From contig NZ_WODA01000026.1 of the NCBI RefSeq assembly GCF_009729855.1, forward strand, positions 1 to 64,000: 64,000 nt of DNA, written 5' to 3'. A model generated the notes under the pieces. That model worked only from the letters and a program-made list of their open reading frames with translations. It searched no databases and was not told where the DNA came from. The stretch comes from Agromyces luteolus. GTDB lineage: Bacteria; Actinomycetota; Actinomycetes; Actinomycetales; Microbacteriaceae. The translations under genes were made by a program, and so were the position numbers. Shown here piece after piece: positions 52,661 through 61,664 of the stretch (position 1 is the stretch's first letter; every line of letters starts with the position of its first letter).

Positions 52661-54484
52661 TCACGGCGTGAGGCACACCGCGGGCAGGTCGAACCAGCGG
52701 AGGTGCTCGAAGTCGGCCGAGAGGCGCGCGGGCGCGGCATCCGTCGCCGGCTCGTCACCGGGGGCGCCGGCCGCAGCGGATGCCGCGGTCGCGCTCGGCC
52801 CGGCCGCGAACACCGCCTCGGCCTCGGCGAGGTACCCGGCGAGCGCCGACTCGGGCGCGCGGTCGTCGTGGTGCGGGTAGACGAGTCGGCCGTCGGCGTC
52901 GTACGACACCTGCGAGAGCCGCAAGGGCGGCTCGAGCGGACCGCGGCGGTGGTGCCAGATGCCGCTCTCGGGATCGAAGGTGTAGTCGGGAAGCATCCGC
53001 CAGCCGTCGCGAGCGACGAGCTTCACGGCCTCGATGAGGTAGTCGAACACGGGTTCCGAGATGAAGTAGTTGAAGTTGATGCGCACCCAGCCGGGCTTGA
53101 TGCCCTCGCAGCCGCGCGAGATCTCGCGCTCGTACTCGTGCGAACGCTCGATGTCGATGCCGAGCAGGTCGTGCCCGTACGGGCCCGCGCAGGAGCACCC
53201 GCCCCTCGACTGGATGCCGAACAGGTCGTTCAGCAGCGCGACGACGAAGTTGTGGTGCAGGTACTTCCCGCTCGGCGCCCGGACGATGAACGACACGATC
53301 GACAGGCGCTCGGCCGCGAGGTTGCCGAGCACCTCGATCGCGGGCTCGTCGTGCCAGGCGGCGATCGCTCGGCGGAGGAAGTCGTCCTCCAGGGCGCGGA
53401 TCGTGGGGACGCCGACGGCGTCCTTCAGGCCGAACACGAGCCCGGCGCGGATCGACTCGACGATCGCGGGCGTGCCGCCCTCCTCGCGGTGCGCGACGTC
53501 GGCCAGGTACTCGTGCTCGGTCGGGTTCACGAACGCGACGGTGCCGCCGCCAGGGACATCCGGCACCCGGTTCGTCGCGAGCTCGCGGCGCATGACGAGC
53601 ACGCCGGGCGTCGACGGGCCGCCGATGAACTTGTGCGGGCTGAGGAAGATCGCGTCCTTGTACCGTCCGGTCGCGAGCGCCATCGCGGGGTCGCCGTGCG
53701 TCATCTCGATCTCGACGTAGGGCGCAGCCGCGGCGAAGTCCCAGAACGACAGCGCCCCGTACTCGTGCAGCAGGGCCGAGATGCCCGCGGTGTCGCTCAC
53801 GATGCCCGTCACGTTGCTCGCGGCCGAGAACGAGCCGATCTTGAGCGGCCGGTCAACGTGACGCACGAGCTCGGCCTCGAGCACGCGCCGGTCGATGTGC
53901 CCGTCGGGATCCTGCGGGATCGTCACGACGTCGGCGATCGACTCGCGCCACGGCAGCTCGTTCGAGTGGTGCTCGAACGGGCCGATGAACACGACCGGCC
54001 GCTCCTCGGCCGGGATCGACGCGCCGAAGTGGTACCGGTCGTCGAGGGCGGATGGCACGCGCAGCCCGAGCATGCCGATGAGCTTGTCGATCGCGCCCGT
54101 CGAGCCCGCACCAGTGAAGATCACGACCGTGTCGTCGTCGCCGCCGACGGCGTCGCGGATCGTCGCGCGCGCGTCCTCGCGCAGCCTGGTCGTCTGCAGG
54201 CCCGTTCCGCTCGACTCGGTGTGCGTGTTCGCGTACCGGGGCAGCACCTCGTCGCGGATGAAGTCCTCGATGAACGTCAGCGCGCGACCGGATGCCGTGT
54301 AGTCGGCGTAGGTGACACGGCGCGGCCCGTACGGGCCCGGCACGACCTGGTCGTCGCCGATCACCGATTCGCGGATGCGTCGCACGAGCGGCGAGAACCG
54401 GATCGCGTCGAGGCGCGATCGATCGGCGCCGGCGGCGCCGACGGTCTCTCCTGCACGGGGGTCGTTCGCCTCGTCGAGGTCCAC
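52661..54484 (-). CDS. Class V aminotransferase (cysteine-desulfurase-like)
   Basis: 607 residues from the GTG at 54,482-54,484. No Shine-Dalgarno is visible, so the start is uncertain; in-frame codons extend further upstream. PLP-enzyme landmarks are TGAGSTGAIDKLIGML, the Asp in SFWDFAAAAPYVEIEM, and the PLP-binding Lys in LSPHKFIGG. A Cys pair in GGCSCAGPYGHDLLG sits where SufS-type enzymes have their catalytic Cys. It is longer than SufS because of a C-terminal region of about 100 residues with an Ala/Pro-rich linker. The substrate is not clear. No iron-sulphur assembly genes are adjacent. It converges with the toxin gene. Confidence 0.85.
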   Translation of the reverse strand: MDLDEANDPRAGETVGAAGADRSRLDAIRFSPLVRRIRESVIGDDQVVPGPYGPRRVTYADYTASGRALTFIEDFIRDEVLPRYANTHTESSGTGLQTTRLREDARATIRDAVGGDDDTVVIFTGAGSTGAIDKLIGMLGLRVPSALDDRYHFGASIPAEERPVVFIGPFEHHSNELPWRESIADVVTIPQDPDGHIDRRVLEAELVRHVDRPLKIGSFSAASNVTGIVSDTAGISALLHEYGALSFWDFAAAAPYVEIEMTHGDPAMALATGRYKDAIFLSPHKFIGGPSTPGVLVMRRELATNRVPDVPGGGTVAFVNPTEHEYLADVAHREEGGTPAIVESIRAGLVFGLKDAVGVPTIRALEDDFLRRAIAAWHDEPAIEVLGNLAAERLSIVSFIVRAPSGKYLHHNFVVALLNDLFGIQSRGGCSCAGPYGHDLLGIDIERSHEYEREISRGCEGIKPGWVRINFNYFISEPVFDYLIEAVKLVARDGWRMLPDYTFDPESGIWHHRRGPLEPPLRLSQVSYDADGRLVYPHHDDRAPESALAGYLAEAEAVFAAGPSATAASAAAGAPGDEPATDAAPARLSADFEHLRWFDLPAVCLTP

Positions 54485-54613
54485 GGGAGGAGGGTAACGC
54501 CGTCCGCCGACGGCGGCTACGGTCGCTGGTCCCGTGGTGGCGGCGCGATCCGGCGATGGCCCGGCTCCTCCGACCGGCCGATCGATCGTCGCGAGCACGG
54601 TGTCGTCGGAATC

Positions 54614-54651
54614 GGAGGGAGAACGGTATTCCGCGGATACCTTTCTCCCTC
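54614..54651. repeat. REP-like palindromic element, copy 1
   Basis: Stem GGAGGGAGAACGGTAT (54,614-54,629) pairs with ATACCTTTCTCCCTC (54,637-54,651) around TCCGCGG. A second copy lies at 61,665-61,700 with the same core, GGTATTCCGnGGATACCTTTC. The surrounding 54,485-54,751 has no gene. Confidence 0.8.
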
Positions 54652-54751
54652 GACCGAGCGCGGGACCATCGTCCGGGTCGACCTCGGCAGGCGCTCCGGC
54701 GTCGCCGCCGGCGAGCCCCGGCCCGGATCCGCTGCCACGAGCCGCCGCCCG

Positions 54752-55489
54752 TCAAGCGGGCCGCTCCTCCTCGAGCCGGGTCGACTCGCGCCCCCACCAC
54801 GTCGTGAGGTCGACGCCGTGGTTCTCGGCGTCGGCGAGCGTCCACCACTCGGGCGCGAACGAGTCGTCGGCGATGCGGCCGCCCGCGGCGAGCGCGGCGT
54901 CGATGCGCGCGCGCACCTGGTCGTGCGGCACGCAGACGTCGACGTGCATGCGGCCGCGGCGCGGGCCGACGCGCTCCTCGGGCTGGAGGAACACCGACGA
55001 CCCGCGGCGGAGCGGATCGACGAGATGCGTGTCGTTCGGGCGCACGTAGCCGAGCACCGCGGTCCAGAACGGCGCGACCTCCGCCGAGGGCGGCGACGCG
55101 ATCGCGGTCTGCACGACCTGCAGCACCGAGACATCCGCCGTCAGGCCGTGCTCGCGCGCGACCGCCGAGACCAGGCGCGCGACCTCGACGTCGCGCGTGC
55201 TGAGGTCGCGGACCTCGCGACTGATGAGCTTCACGGCGACGCCCTCGTGCCGAAGGTCGACATCGGGCTCGTGGCGCGCGACCTCGTCGATCGCGGTGAT
55301 CGCGGCCACGAACCGCGCGGCCTCCACGTACGACGACGCCCGGAAGAACGCATGCGCACCCCAGTAGAGCACCCGCCAGTCGTCGACGCCCTCGGCGTCG
55401 TGGAACTGCTGCGGCGAGATCGCCCGAGGCGGCATGGGCGGGTCGGGCTGGGCGCCCTCCGGCGCGGCTGCGACATCCATGCCACCCAT
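54752..55489 (-). CDS. Pterin-dehydratase-like/VOC fusion protein, single unit
   Basis: 245 residues from ATG 55,487-55,489; an ATG nine bases downstream is an alternative. It has one copy of the two-domain unit found doubled at 48,790-50,289: GVDDWRVLYWGAHAFFRASSY with ARHEPDVDLRHEG, then a VOC domain (PFWTAVLGYVRPNDTHLVDP, EWWTLADAENHGVDLTTWWG). The dehydratase His motif is degenerate. Shared architecture implies descent from a common fused gene. The substrate is unknown. Confidence 0.78.
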   Translation of the reverse strand: MGGMDVAAAPEGAQPDPPMPPRAISPQQFHDAEGVDDWRVLYWGAHAFFRASSYVEAARFVAAITAIDEVARHEPDVDLRHEGVAVKLISREVRDLSTRDVEVARLVSAVAREHGLTADVSVLQVVQTAIASPPSAEVAPFWTAVLGYVRPNDTHLVDPLRRGSSVFLQPEERVGPRRGRMHVDVCVPHDQVRARIDAALAAGGRIADDSFAPEWWTLADAENHGVDLTTWWGRESTRLEEERPA

Positions 55490-55648
55490 GCTCGCCGGGC
55501 CGACCGACACCGGGCAAGGCCCGTGCGCGGTGCGGGCGGATGGCGCCGCCCGGGCGATCCCTGAGGAGAACTCGCGAAAACAGGAGGACAATGGAAGGGC
55601 AGCGTCGGCGCGATCCGAACGTCGATGACGACACCGCAGGAGGATGAC

Positions 55649-55858
55649 ATGAGCGCTGCCACGAGCATCTACCGGACGCCGCAGCACGGCGGATCCGACC
55701 CGTGGGCGGACCCCGGCTGGAGCGGAGCCCTGGCTTTCACCGGCCCCGTGCACCTTCACGACGGGTTCGAATCCGCGCCGCCCCGCGCCGAAGACGACAG
55801 CCTGTGGGCCGCGATCGCGCGCTTCTTCGGCGCCGGCCGGACGAGCCGGCACGACTGA
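55649..55858 (+). CDS. Small hypothetical protein
   Basis: 69 residues from ATG 55,649, chosen because GCAGGAGG lies five bases upstream; an in-frame ATG at 55,625 lacks a site. The product is acidic, Gly/Pro-rich and ends in a short amphipathic helix (DSLWAAIARFFGAGRTSRHD). No family was recognised. It is convergent with the glutamine-synthetase-like gene. Confidence 0.6.
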   Translation: MSAATSIYRTPQHGGSDPWADPGWSGALAFTGPVHLHDGFESAPPRAEDDSLWAAIARFFGAGRTSRHD

Positions 55859-55900
55859 CCCCGGCAGCCCCGGCAGGCTCGGCAGGCCCGGCAGGCCGGC

Positions 55901-57244
55901 TCAGTACCGCCAGCGCACGAGCTCGGCGACGTCCTCCGGGACGTGCTCGCCGTACGCCTCCCACTCGTGCTGGCGTGTCGCGACGTACGCGTCCACGAGC
56001 ACGTCGCCGAGCACGCCTCGGTAGAACTCGCTCGACTCGAGGCGGTGCAGGGCCGAGCCGAGATCGGCGGGCAGGGGGCGGATGCCGCCGGCGCGCCGCT
56101 GTGCGGCGGTGAGCGTCGAGGGGTCCACGCGCACCGGCTTCGGGGCCGTCGCACCCCGCGCGACCCCGTCGACCGCGGCCGCGATGATCGCGGCGACGGC
56201 GAGGTACGGGTTGGCCGCGCCATCCACGGGCTTGACCTCGATGTTGGACTGCTCGGCGCCCATGCCCGCCTGGCCCGGAACGAACCGGATCGCGGCCTCG
56301 CGGTTGCCCTCGCCCCAGCAGATGTCGGCACCCGCCCACGCGTGCGGGCGCAGCCGCGCGAACGAGAGCACGCTGCCGCCGAGCAGCGCGACGCCCTCCT
56401 CGAGGCGGTCGAGGATGCCGGCGATCATGTTCGCTCCGAGCGGCGTGACGCCGAGCTTGGCCTTCGGGTCGGCGAACACGTTGCGGCCGTCGCGGCGCGC
56501 CGACACGTGCACGTGGCATCCGTTCGTCGAACCGCCCACGATCGGCACGGGGGCGAACGAGACCATGAGCCCGTGCCGTTGCGCGACACGCGTCAGCACG
56601 ACGCGCGCGAGCGCGAGATCGTCGACGGCGGCCAGCGGATCGCGCGGCGCGAACGCGAACTCGAGCTGTCCCGCGCCGAACTCGGGGTGCATCTGGTCGA
56701 CCGGCACACCGGCCACGTCGAGCGCCTCGAGCGCCGCGAAGGCGAACGCCTCGACCTCGAGCATCGCCCGCGTCGAGTAGGCCGGGCCGGTCGTCGCCGG
56801 CACCGGCGCCTCGCCTTCGACGGGCGACGGGCGGAACACCGTGCACTCGAGCTCGAACCCGATGACGAAGGTCAGGCGGGCGTCCTCGGCGTCGTCGACG
56901 ACGCGCCGCAGCGCGGTGCGCTGGCATGTCGGGTGGGGCGTGCCGTCGAGCGAGAACAGGTCGGCGGGCGCCCACGCGAGGCGCGCCTCGCGGTCGAGCA
57001 TCGCCATCGACGAGGTGTCGGCGATGCCCCGCAGGTCGCCCACCACGGGATCGACGTCGGGCGTCGCGTTGAGGTGGTCGTCGACCGAGAACAGCACGCC
57101 GGCGCTGTTCGAGATCGTGACGCCGTGCGTGCTCGCCGACAGCAGCCTCCGGTGCGGCAGCACCTTGACGCGCGAGATGCCGGCGTTGTCGACGTGGCAC
57201 ACGAGCAGGGCGCGGATGTCGTCGAAGCGCACGGATCGGTTCAT
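55901..57244 (-). CDS. Glutamine synthetase family protein (gamma-glutamyl ligase)
   Basis: 447 residues from ATG 57,242-57,244 with GGGAGGAG upstream. The catalytic domain has FELECTVF, the HPEFGAGQLEF metal-binding region, GCHVHVSARRDG, and NREAAIRFVPGQ with GNREAAIR as the Arg-containing site. Sequence landmarks put it in the broad GlnA-like group that includes gamma-glutamylpolyamine synthetases, rather than housekeeping GlnA. The C-terminal adenylylation Tyr region is not evident. The amine substrate cannot be told from sequence alone, and no polyamine catabolic genes are adjacent. Confidence 0.87.
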   Translation of the reverse strand: MNRSVRFDDIRALLVCHVDNAGISRVKVLPHRRLLSASTHGVTISNSAGVLFSVDDHLNATPDVDPVVGDLRGIADTSSMAMLDREARLAWAPADLFSLDGTPHPTCQRTALRRVVDDAEDARLTFVIGFELECTVFRPSPVEGEAPVPATTGPAYSTRAMLEVEAFAFAALEALDVAGVPVDQMHPEFGAGQLEFAFAPRDPLAAVDDLALARVVLTRVAQRHGLMVSFAPVPIVGGSTNGCHVHVSARRDGRNVFADPKAKLGVTPLGANMIAGILDRLEEGVALLGGSVLSFARLRPHAWAGADICWGEGNREAAIRFVPGQAGMGAEQSNIEVKPVDGAANPYLAVAAIIAAAVDGVARGATAPKPVRVDPSTLTAAQRRAGGIRPLPADLGSALHRLESSEFYRGVLGDVLVDAYVATRQHEWEAYGEHVPEDVAELVRWRY

Positions 57245-57370
57245 GCCGGGTCTCCTCCCAGCCGGGGTCCCGGTCGGGGGAGGTCGGGCCCGGCGCTCGG
57301 GATCAGTATGCACCCGGCGCGTTTCGCGCGGTTTTCGCGCGCGGGCGCGCGTCGTCGGCGGGCGCGGTCG

Positions 57371-57571
57371 TCAGGCTCCGGCCGGTGCTGCGGCAGGCAC
57401 GCCCTTCAGCTCGGAGTAGCGCTGTGCGTGGACCTGTGCCAGGTCGATCGCGCCCGTCATCAAGGCCTCGGCGCACTCGCGTGCGGCCTGGTCGAGCTCG
57501 AGCTGTCGGCTGGTTCCCTCTGCGCTGGCCTGCAGTGCGCGCTTCAGGCGGTCCCGGTCTTCGTAGATCAT
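57371..57571 (-). CDS. Small acidic helical protein
   Basis: 66 residues from ATG 57,569-57,571 with GAAGAGGAG upstream. It is predicted to be one or two helices (DRDRLKRALQASAEG, AARECAEALMTGAIDLAQVH) with an Ala/Pro tail. No family was recognised. The 248 bp upstream, to the next gene, show no feature I can support. Confidence 0.6.
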   Translation of the reverse strand: MIYEDRDRLKRALQASAEGTSRQLELDQAARECAEALMTGAIDLAQVHAQRYSELKGVPAAAPAGA

Positions 57572-57819
57572 GGTCTCCTCTTCTCGGTCGTCGGAGCGAT
57601 CATGACGTCGTCGTCAACCGGTGCAGAGGAAGATACCGCCTCCCGGCCCCACCGCAAAGCCGAATGTGAACGTTTCGCCGTCGCCTTCCAGTCGGGTAGC
57701 GACCGCGTCCGGTTCGGCGGTCGTCGCAGCCTCCCGTGTCACGAGAGGCGTTGCGGGTGCGCCGAGCCATGCACCCGCAACGACTGTCCGGTCGGGTTCC
57801 GCTGGTCGAACTGGAGGGC

Positions 57820-58470
57820 TCAGGCCGCCGCGGCGCGCCGTTCTGCGCGGGCGAGGTTCGCGACGAGCTCCTCGCGCGTCTGCGGCACGACGTACGCCGG
57901 CTGGTCGCGCTCGACGCGCCAGCTCTCCGCGAGCGGGCCGACGTTCACGGTGTCGAAGCCGAACTGGTCGTACAGGTGCTCGACGGCGGCCGCGGCATCC
58001 TCGAAGTCGCTCGAGGTCGCGAGCGCGCGACGACCGGGCGTTCCGGCGGGCGCGCCATCCGTCGTGATGTCCTTCGCCGTGATGTGGTTGAAGCCCTTCG
58101 CGACGCGGCTCTCCGGCAGGTGCGCCTGCAGGAGGCCCGAGACCGTCGCGCGGCCCTCATCGAGCGCCGGCACTCGGCCGTCGCGCTCCCAGTAGTAGTT
58201 GTTCGTGTCGATGACGACCTTGCCGGCGAGCGGCTCGACCGGGACCGACGCGTACGCCTTGAACGGCACCGTCACCACGACCATGTCGCCCGCCGCGCCG
58301 GCTTCAGCCGCGGTCGCGGCGCGCGCGCCCGGCCCGAGGTCGTCGATCAGGTCCGAGAGCGTCTCCGGGCCCCGCGAGTTCGCGATGACGACCTCGTAGC
58401 CGTTCGCGAGGGCCGCGCGAGCGACCTGGCTGCCGATGTGTCCTGCTCCGATGATTCCGAGAGTGGTCAT
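57820..58470 (-). CDS. F420- or NADP-dependent oxidoreductase (NPD reductase-like)
   Basis: 216 residues. The N-terminal Rossmann motif is GIIGAGHIGSQVARAAL, followed by VVIANSRGPETL, which matches coenzyme F420H2:NADP+ oxidoreductase-like proteins. SRVAKGFNHITAKDI is a further family landmark. These proteins reduce NADP+ or F420, but many actinobacterial members have unknown partners. The gene stands upstream of an inverted repeat that separates it from the RibD-like gene. Confidence 0.87.
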   Translation of the reverse strand: MTTLGIIGAGHIGSQVARAALANGYEVVIANSRGPETLSDLIDDLGPGARAATAAEAGAAGDMVVVTVPFKAYASVPVEPLAGKVVIDTNNYYWERDGRVPALDEGRATVSGLLQAHLPESRVAKGFNHITAKDITTDGAPAGTPGRRALATSSDFEDAAAAVEHLYDQFGFDTVNVGPLAESWRVERDQPAYVVPQTREELVANLARAERRAAAA

Positions 58471-58481
58471 GGTGACGACAA

Positions 58482-58535
58482 CGGATGCCGCGGGCGGGAT
58501 GTTCCCTCTTCGCCTGGCTCGTCCCGCGGCATCCG
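58482..58535. terminator. Perfect 13-bp inverted repeat between two minus-strand genes
   Basis: CGGATGCCGCGGG (58,482-58,494) and CCCGCGGCATCCG (58,523-58,535) form a perfect stem with a 28-nt loop. It lies just past the stop of the RibD-like gene and may end its transcript. The arms are opposed copies of the word that is over-represented throughout the window. Confidence 0.5.
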
Positions 58536-58546
58536 TCGCCCGCTGC

Positions 58547-59101
58547 TCACCGCACGACGTCGAAGACGTTCTTCACGACGCCGTTCGAGTACGCCTCGTG
58601 CTCGACGAGCTTCAGCGTGCCCTGCTCGTGGCCGTCGAAGAGGCGCTTGCCGTCCCCGAGCGTCACCGGGAAGACCAGCAGGTGGTAGCGGTCCACGAGT
58701 CCGGCCGCGGCGAGGCCCTGTGCGAGCGTCGCGCTGCCGTGCACGATGATCGGGTCGCCCTCGCCCTCCTTGAGCGCGGCGACCTCGTCGAGTGAGCGCA
58801 GCACGGTCGTGCCGTCCCACTCGGGGTCGGTGAGCGAGGAGGAGACGACGTACTTCGGCATCGCGTTGTACTCGGCGAACTCCTCGGTCATGGTCGGCCA
58901 GACCGGCGCGAACTCGTCGTAGCTCACGCGACCCATGAGCATGGCGCCGGCCTCGAGCTGCTCGCGGCCCTTGATCTCGTACGCCTCCTCGACGAACGGG
59001 ACCTCCTTGAACGTCCAGCCCGCACGCGGGTGATCGCCGCCGCCGGGCGAGTCGATGACGCCGTCGAGGGTGATGAACTCGGTCACGATGAGGGTGCGCA
59101 T
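58547..59101 (-). CDS. RibD C-terminal/dihydrofolate-reductase-like protein
   Basis: 184 residues from ATG 59,099-59,101 with AAAGGA upstream. The family signature includes VTEFITLDGVIDSPGG at the N-terminus, AMLMGRVSYDEF, KYVVSSSLTDPEWDGTTVL (part) and IIVHGSATLAQGL. This is the DfrA-like group common in actinobacteria, distinct from housekeeping DHFR. The reductase substrate is unknown. Confidence 0.9.
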   Translation of the reverse strand: MRTLIVTEFITLDGVIDSPGGGDHPRAGWTFKEVPFVEEAYEIKGREQLEAGAMLMGRVSYDEFAPVWPTMTEEFAEYNAMPKYVVSSSLTDPEWDGTTVLRSLDEVAALKEGEGDPIIVHGSATLAQGLAAAGLVDRYHLLVFPVTLGDGKRLFDGHEQGTLKLVEHEAYSNGVVKNVFDVVR

Positions 59102-59276
59102 GGGCCGTCCTTTGCTCGGTTCGGGCGAGGCGGGGAGTTCCGCTCTCATTCTGGACGTCGAACGGCTGTGCGCCCGATCGACATCCTGAACGGAATTCCT
59201 CGAGATGGATCCGGCTCCGGCGAGTGGAGGCACGACGGATGCCACGGGGACACGGTGCGGCCCGCCCTGCGCTCGC

Positions 59277-59681
59277 TCAGCCCACGAGGGCGTGCGGCGG
59301 CGTGGCCAGCCCCTCGACGACGGCCTCGGCCGGATCGTCGCCGAGCCCGACGATGCGGTTCGCCGCGTCGACGTGCACGATGCGCGGCGTGAAGGCCGCG
59401 GCATCCGTCGACGCCATCGAGGCCCACGAGATGACGATCACGAGGTCGCCCGCGGCGGCCAGGCGCGCGGCGGCGCCGTTCACGCCGATGACGCCCGAGC
59501 CGCGCTCGCCGGCGATCGTGTAGGTCTCGAACCGGTCGCCGGTGTTGATGTTCACGACCGAGACGAGCTCGCCCGGCAGCAGGTCGGCCGCCTCGAGCAG
59601 GTCGAGGTCGACGGTCAGCGAGCCGACGTAGTGCAGGTCGGCGTGCGTGACGGTCGCGCGGTGGATCTTGGACTTCAGCAT
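59277..59681 (-). CDS. panD: Aspartate 1-decarboxylase
   Basis: 134 residues from ATG 59,679-59,681. The enzyme makes beta-alanine from aspartate for pantothenate and coenzyme A. The self-processing site is YVGSLTVD, where cleavage before Ser yields the pyruvoyl cofactor. KIHRATVT at the N-terminus and the active-site [15 protein letters not shown] are canonical. panB and panC are not beside it. Confidence 0.95.
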   Translation of the reverse strand: MLKSKIHRATVTHADLHYVGSLTVDLDLLEAADLLPGELVSVVNINTGDRFETYTIAGERGSGVIGVNGAAARLAAAGDLVIVISWASMASTDAAAFTPRIVHVDAANRIVGLGDDPAEAVVEGLATPPHALVG

Positions 59682-59752
59682 GGTTCGGTGGAAGCTCGGC
59701 ACCCGCCGATTCTGCCCCACCCGGTCGATCGCCGTGGGTGTGCGACCGTGGG

Positions 59753-60727
59753 CTACGGGCGGCCGATCGGTGCTTCCGGCTCAGGCTCCGGCTCCGGTCC
59801 GCCCTCCGCGAGCGTCAGCGATGCCTGCTCGGCACAGGCCTCCTCGACGCCCTCGGCCGCGATCTGCTCCCGGCGCTTCCGTGTGACGAGGTACGAACCG
59901 GCGAGGACGAGCACGAAGCCGACGATCGTCCACACCGTCACGCGCTCGCCGAGCACCAGCGCCCCGGCGAGGATGGCGACGGCCGGGTTGACGTAGGTGA
60001 TCGCGGTGGCCTTCACCGGCCCGATCTCGCCGATGAGCGCCACCATCAGGAGGAACGCGAGCGCGCTGCAGATCACGGCGAGGACGATGATCGACACGAT
60101 GACATTGGTCGACGGCCAGGCGGCGGGCCAGGCGCCCGTGAACAGCACGAATGGCACGTACACGACGGCGGTGGCGGCGAGCGAGACGGCGACGACCCCG
60201 ACGCCGGGCAGGTCGGGCATCCAGCGGGCGAGGATGGCGGGGCCCAGCGCGTACCCGATCACCACGACCGCCATCTGGGCCACCGCGATGAGGTCGGAGC
60301 CGGCGATGTCGAGCCCGACGAGGGCCGCGACGCCGAGCATGCCGAGCGCGATGCCGAGCCAGTTGAGCCGCGTGAGCCGTTCGGGGCGCCCCATGATGAA
60401 GGCGATGGCCACGCCCGCGAGCGGCACCGTCGCCAGCAGGAGCCCCGCCGTCGAGCTCGGGAGCCGCTGCTCGGCCGCGCTCAGGAAGTACCACGGCAGG
60501 ACGATCTCGACCACGGTGTACGCGAGCATCGGCTTCCACCGCCGCACCACCTGCCAGACCTCGCGCCGGTAGAACGCGAGCGGCATCAGCAGCAGCGCAG
60601 CGAGCGCGGATCGTCCGAGCACCACCATCGCGGGCTCGAGCTCGCTCACCGCCACCTTGATGAACAGGTACGGAATGCCCCAGGCGACACCGAGCGCGGC
60701 GAAGAGGAAGAACCCACGGCGAGTCAC
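59753..60727 (-). CDS. EamA-family (DMT) transporter
   Basis: 324 residues with GTG start at 60,725-60,727. Ten transmembrane helices form two EamA repeats: [20 protein letters not shown] opens the first, and the second closes with [19 protein letters not shown]. The C-terminal tail contains a (Glu-Pro) run ([11 protein letters not shown]). The family exports metabolites such as amino acids; the substrate cannot be predicted. Confidence 0.9.
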   Translation of the reverse strand: MTRRGFFLFAALGVAWGIPYLFIKVAVSELEPAMVVLGRSALAALLLMPLAFYRREVWQVVRRWKPMLAYTVVEIVLPWYFLSAAEQRLPSSTAGLLLATVPLAGVAIAFIMGRPERLTRLNWLGIALGMLGVAALVGLDIAGSDLIAVAQMAVVVIGYALGPAILARWMPDLPGVGVVAVSLAATAVVYVPFVLFTGAWPAAWPSTNVIVSIIVLAVICSALAFLLMVALIGEIGPVKATAITYVNPAVAILAGALVLGERVTVWTIVGFVLVLAGSYLVTRKRREQIAAEGVEEACAEQASLTLAEGGPEPEPEPEAPIGRP

Positions 60728-60803
60728 GCGCCAAGTCTCGCGCGTGCCGCCGACACCCGCGATCGGTCGCGTTCCACCGTTCGCGGATGTCGCTGCGGGG
60801 ATC

Positions 60804-60809
60804 TAGCGT
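60804..60809 (+). promoter_or_regulatory. Probable -10 element (TAGCGT) for a leaderless transcript
   Basis: TAGCGT ends six bases before the ATG at 60,816, with no Shine-Dalgarno between. This matches the spacing seen before the genes at 3,813 and 32,100. Confidence 0.45.
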
Positions 60810-60815
60810 GGGCCC

Positions 60816-61529
60816 ATGGCCGCCGCTCCCACGCCGACCGCCGCCGCACTCCTCGCAGACCTCCGCGCCGCCGCGCGCCCGGACGAGTATCCGCAACGGC
60901 ACTACCACGGCACGGCCGGCGTCCTCGGCGTGCGCATGGGCACGCTCTTCGACATCGCGAAGGGGTACACGGCGATGCCCCTCGACGAACTCGAACTCCT
61001 CCTGGGCGAACCCGAGTACGAGCCGCGGCTCGCGGCGTTCTGCATCATGGACTTCGCCGTGCGCGGCTCGCGCGACGACGCCGTTCGCCGCGACCGGTAC
61101 GACCTCTACCTCCGCCGCCACGACCGCATCGACACGTGGGACATGGTGGACCGCGCGGCTCCGCGCGTGATCGGCGAGTACCTCGCCGCCCGATCTCGAG
61201 CGCCGCTGTTCGAGCTCTCCGCGTCGTCCGATCCGCTCCGCCGTCGCACCGCGATGACCGCGCCGCTGGGGTTCCTGCGCCGGGGCGATGCGGATGCCAG
61301 GGCCGACCTGTTCCGTCTCGCCGGGCTCCTGCTGGAGGATCCCGACCCGGTCGTCGCGAAGCCCGTCGGCATCGCGCTGCGGCACGCCGGAGCGGTCGAC
61401 CCCGACGGCCTCGTGGCCTTCCTCGATGCGAACCTCGAGCGGATGCCCCGTCCCATCCTCCGCGCGGCCGCCGAGAAGCTGCCGCCGGGCACCCCGTACT
61501 CGCGCGCCGCCGGCCCGCAGGACCGCTGA
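60816..61529 (+). CDS. DNA alkylation repair (AlkC/AlkD-like) protein
   Basis: 237 residues from ATG 60,816. A series of HEAT-like helices contains the family's RIDTWDMVDRAAPRVIGEYL (the Trp-Asp that positions DNA in AlkD) and DPVVAKPVGIALRHAG. AlkD is a base-excision glycosylase that removes 3-methyladenine and 7-methylguanine from alkylated DNA. The length matches the family. The promoter is probably leaderless. Confidence 0.85.
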   Translation: MAAAPTPTAAALLADLRAAARPDEYPQRHYHGTAGVLGVRMGTLFDIAKGYTAMPLDELELLLGEPEYEPRLAAFCIMDFAVRGSRDDAVRRDRYDLYLRRHDRIDTWDMVDRAAPRVIGEYLAARSRAPLFELSASSDPLRRRTAMTAPLGFLRRGDADARADLFRLAGLLLEDPDPVVAKPVGIALRHAGAVDPDGLVAFLDANLERMPRPILRAAAEKLPPGTPYSRAAGPQDR

Positions 61530-61664
61530 CGTCACCACTCGTCGCACGCACCGCCGCCACGCGCCGGCAGTCGTCACTCGCGTGCGGCTTGCGCCCCATC
61601 CTGCCTGCGGCCGGATCGCCGGACCGGCTCCGCGCCGTTCGAGCGAGTGCCTTCCTCCCCGAGA

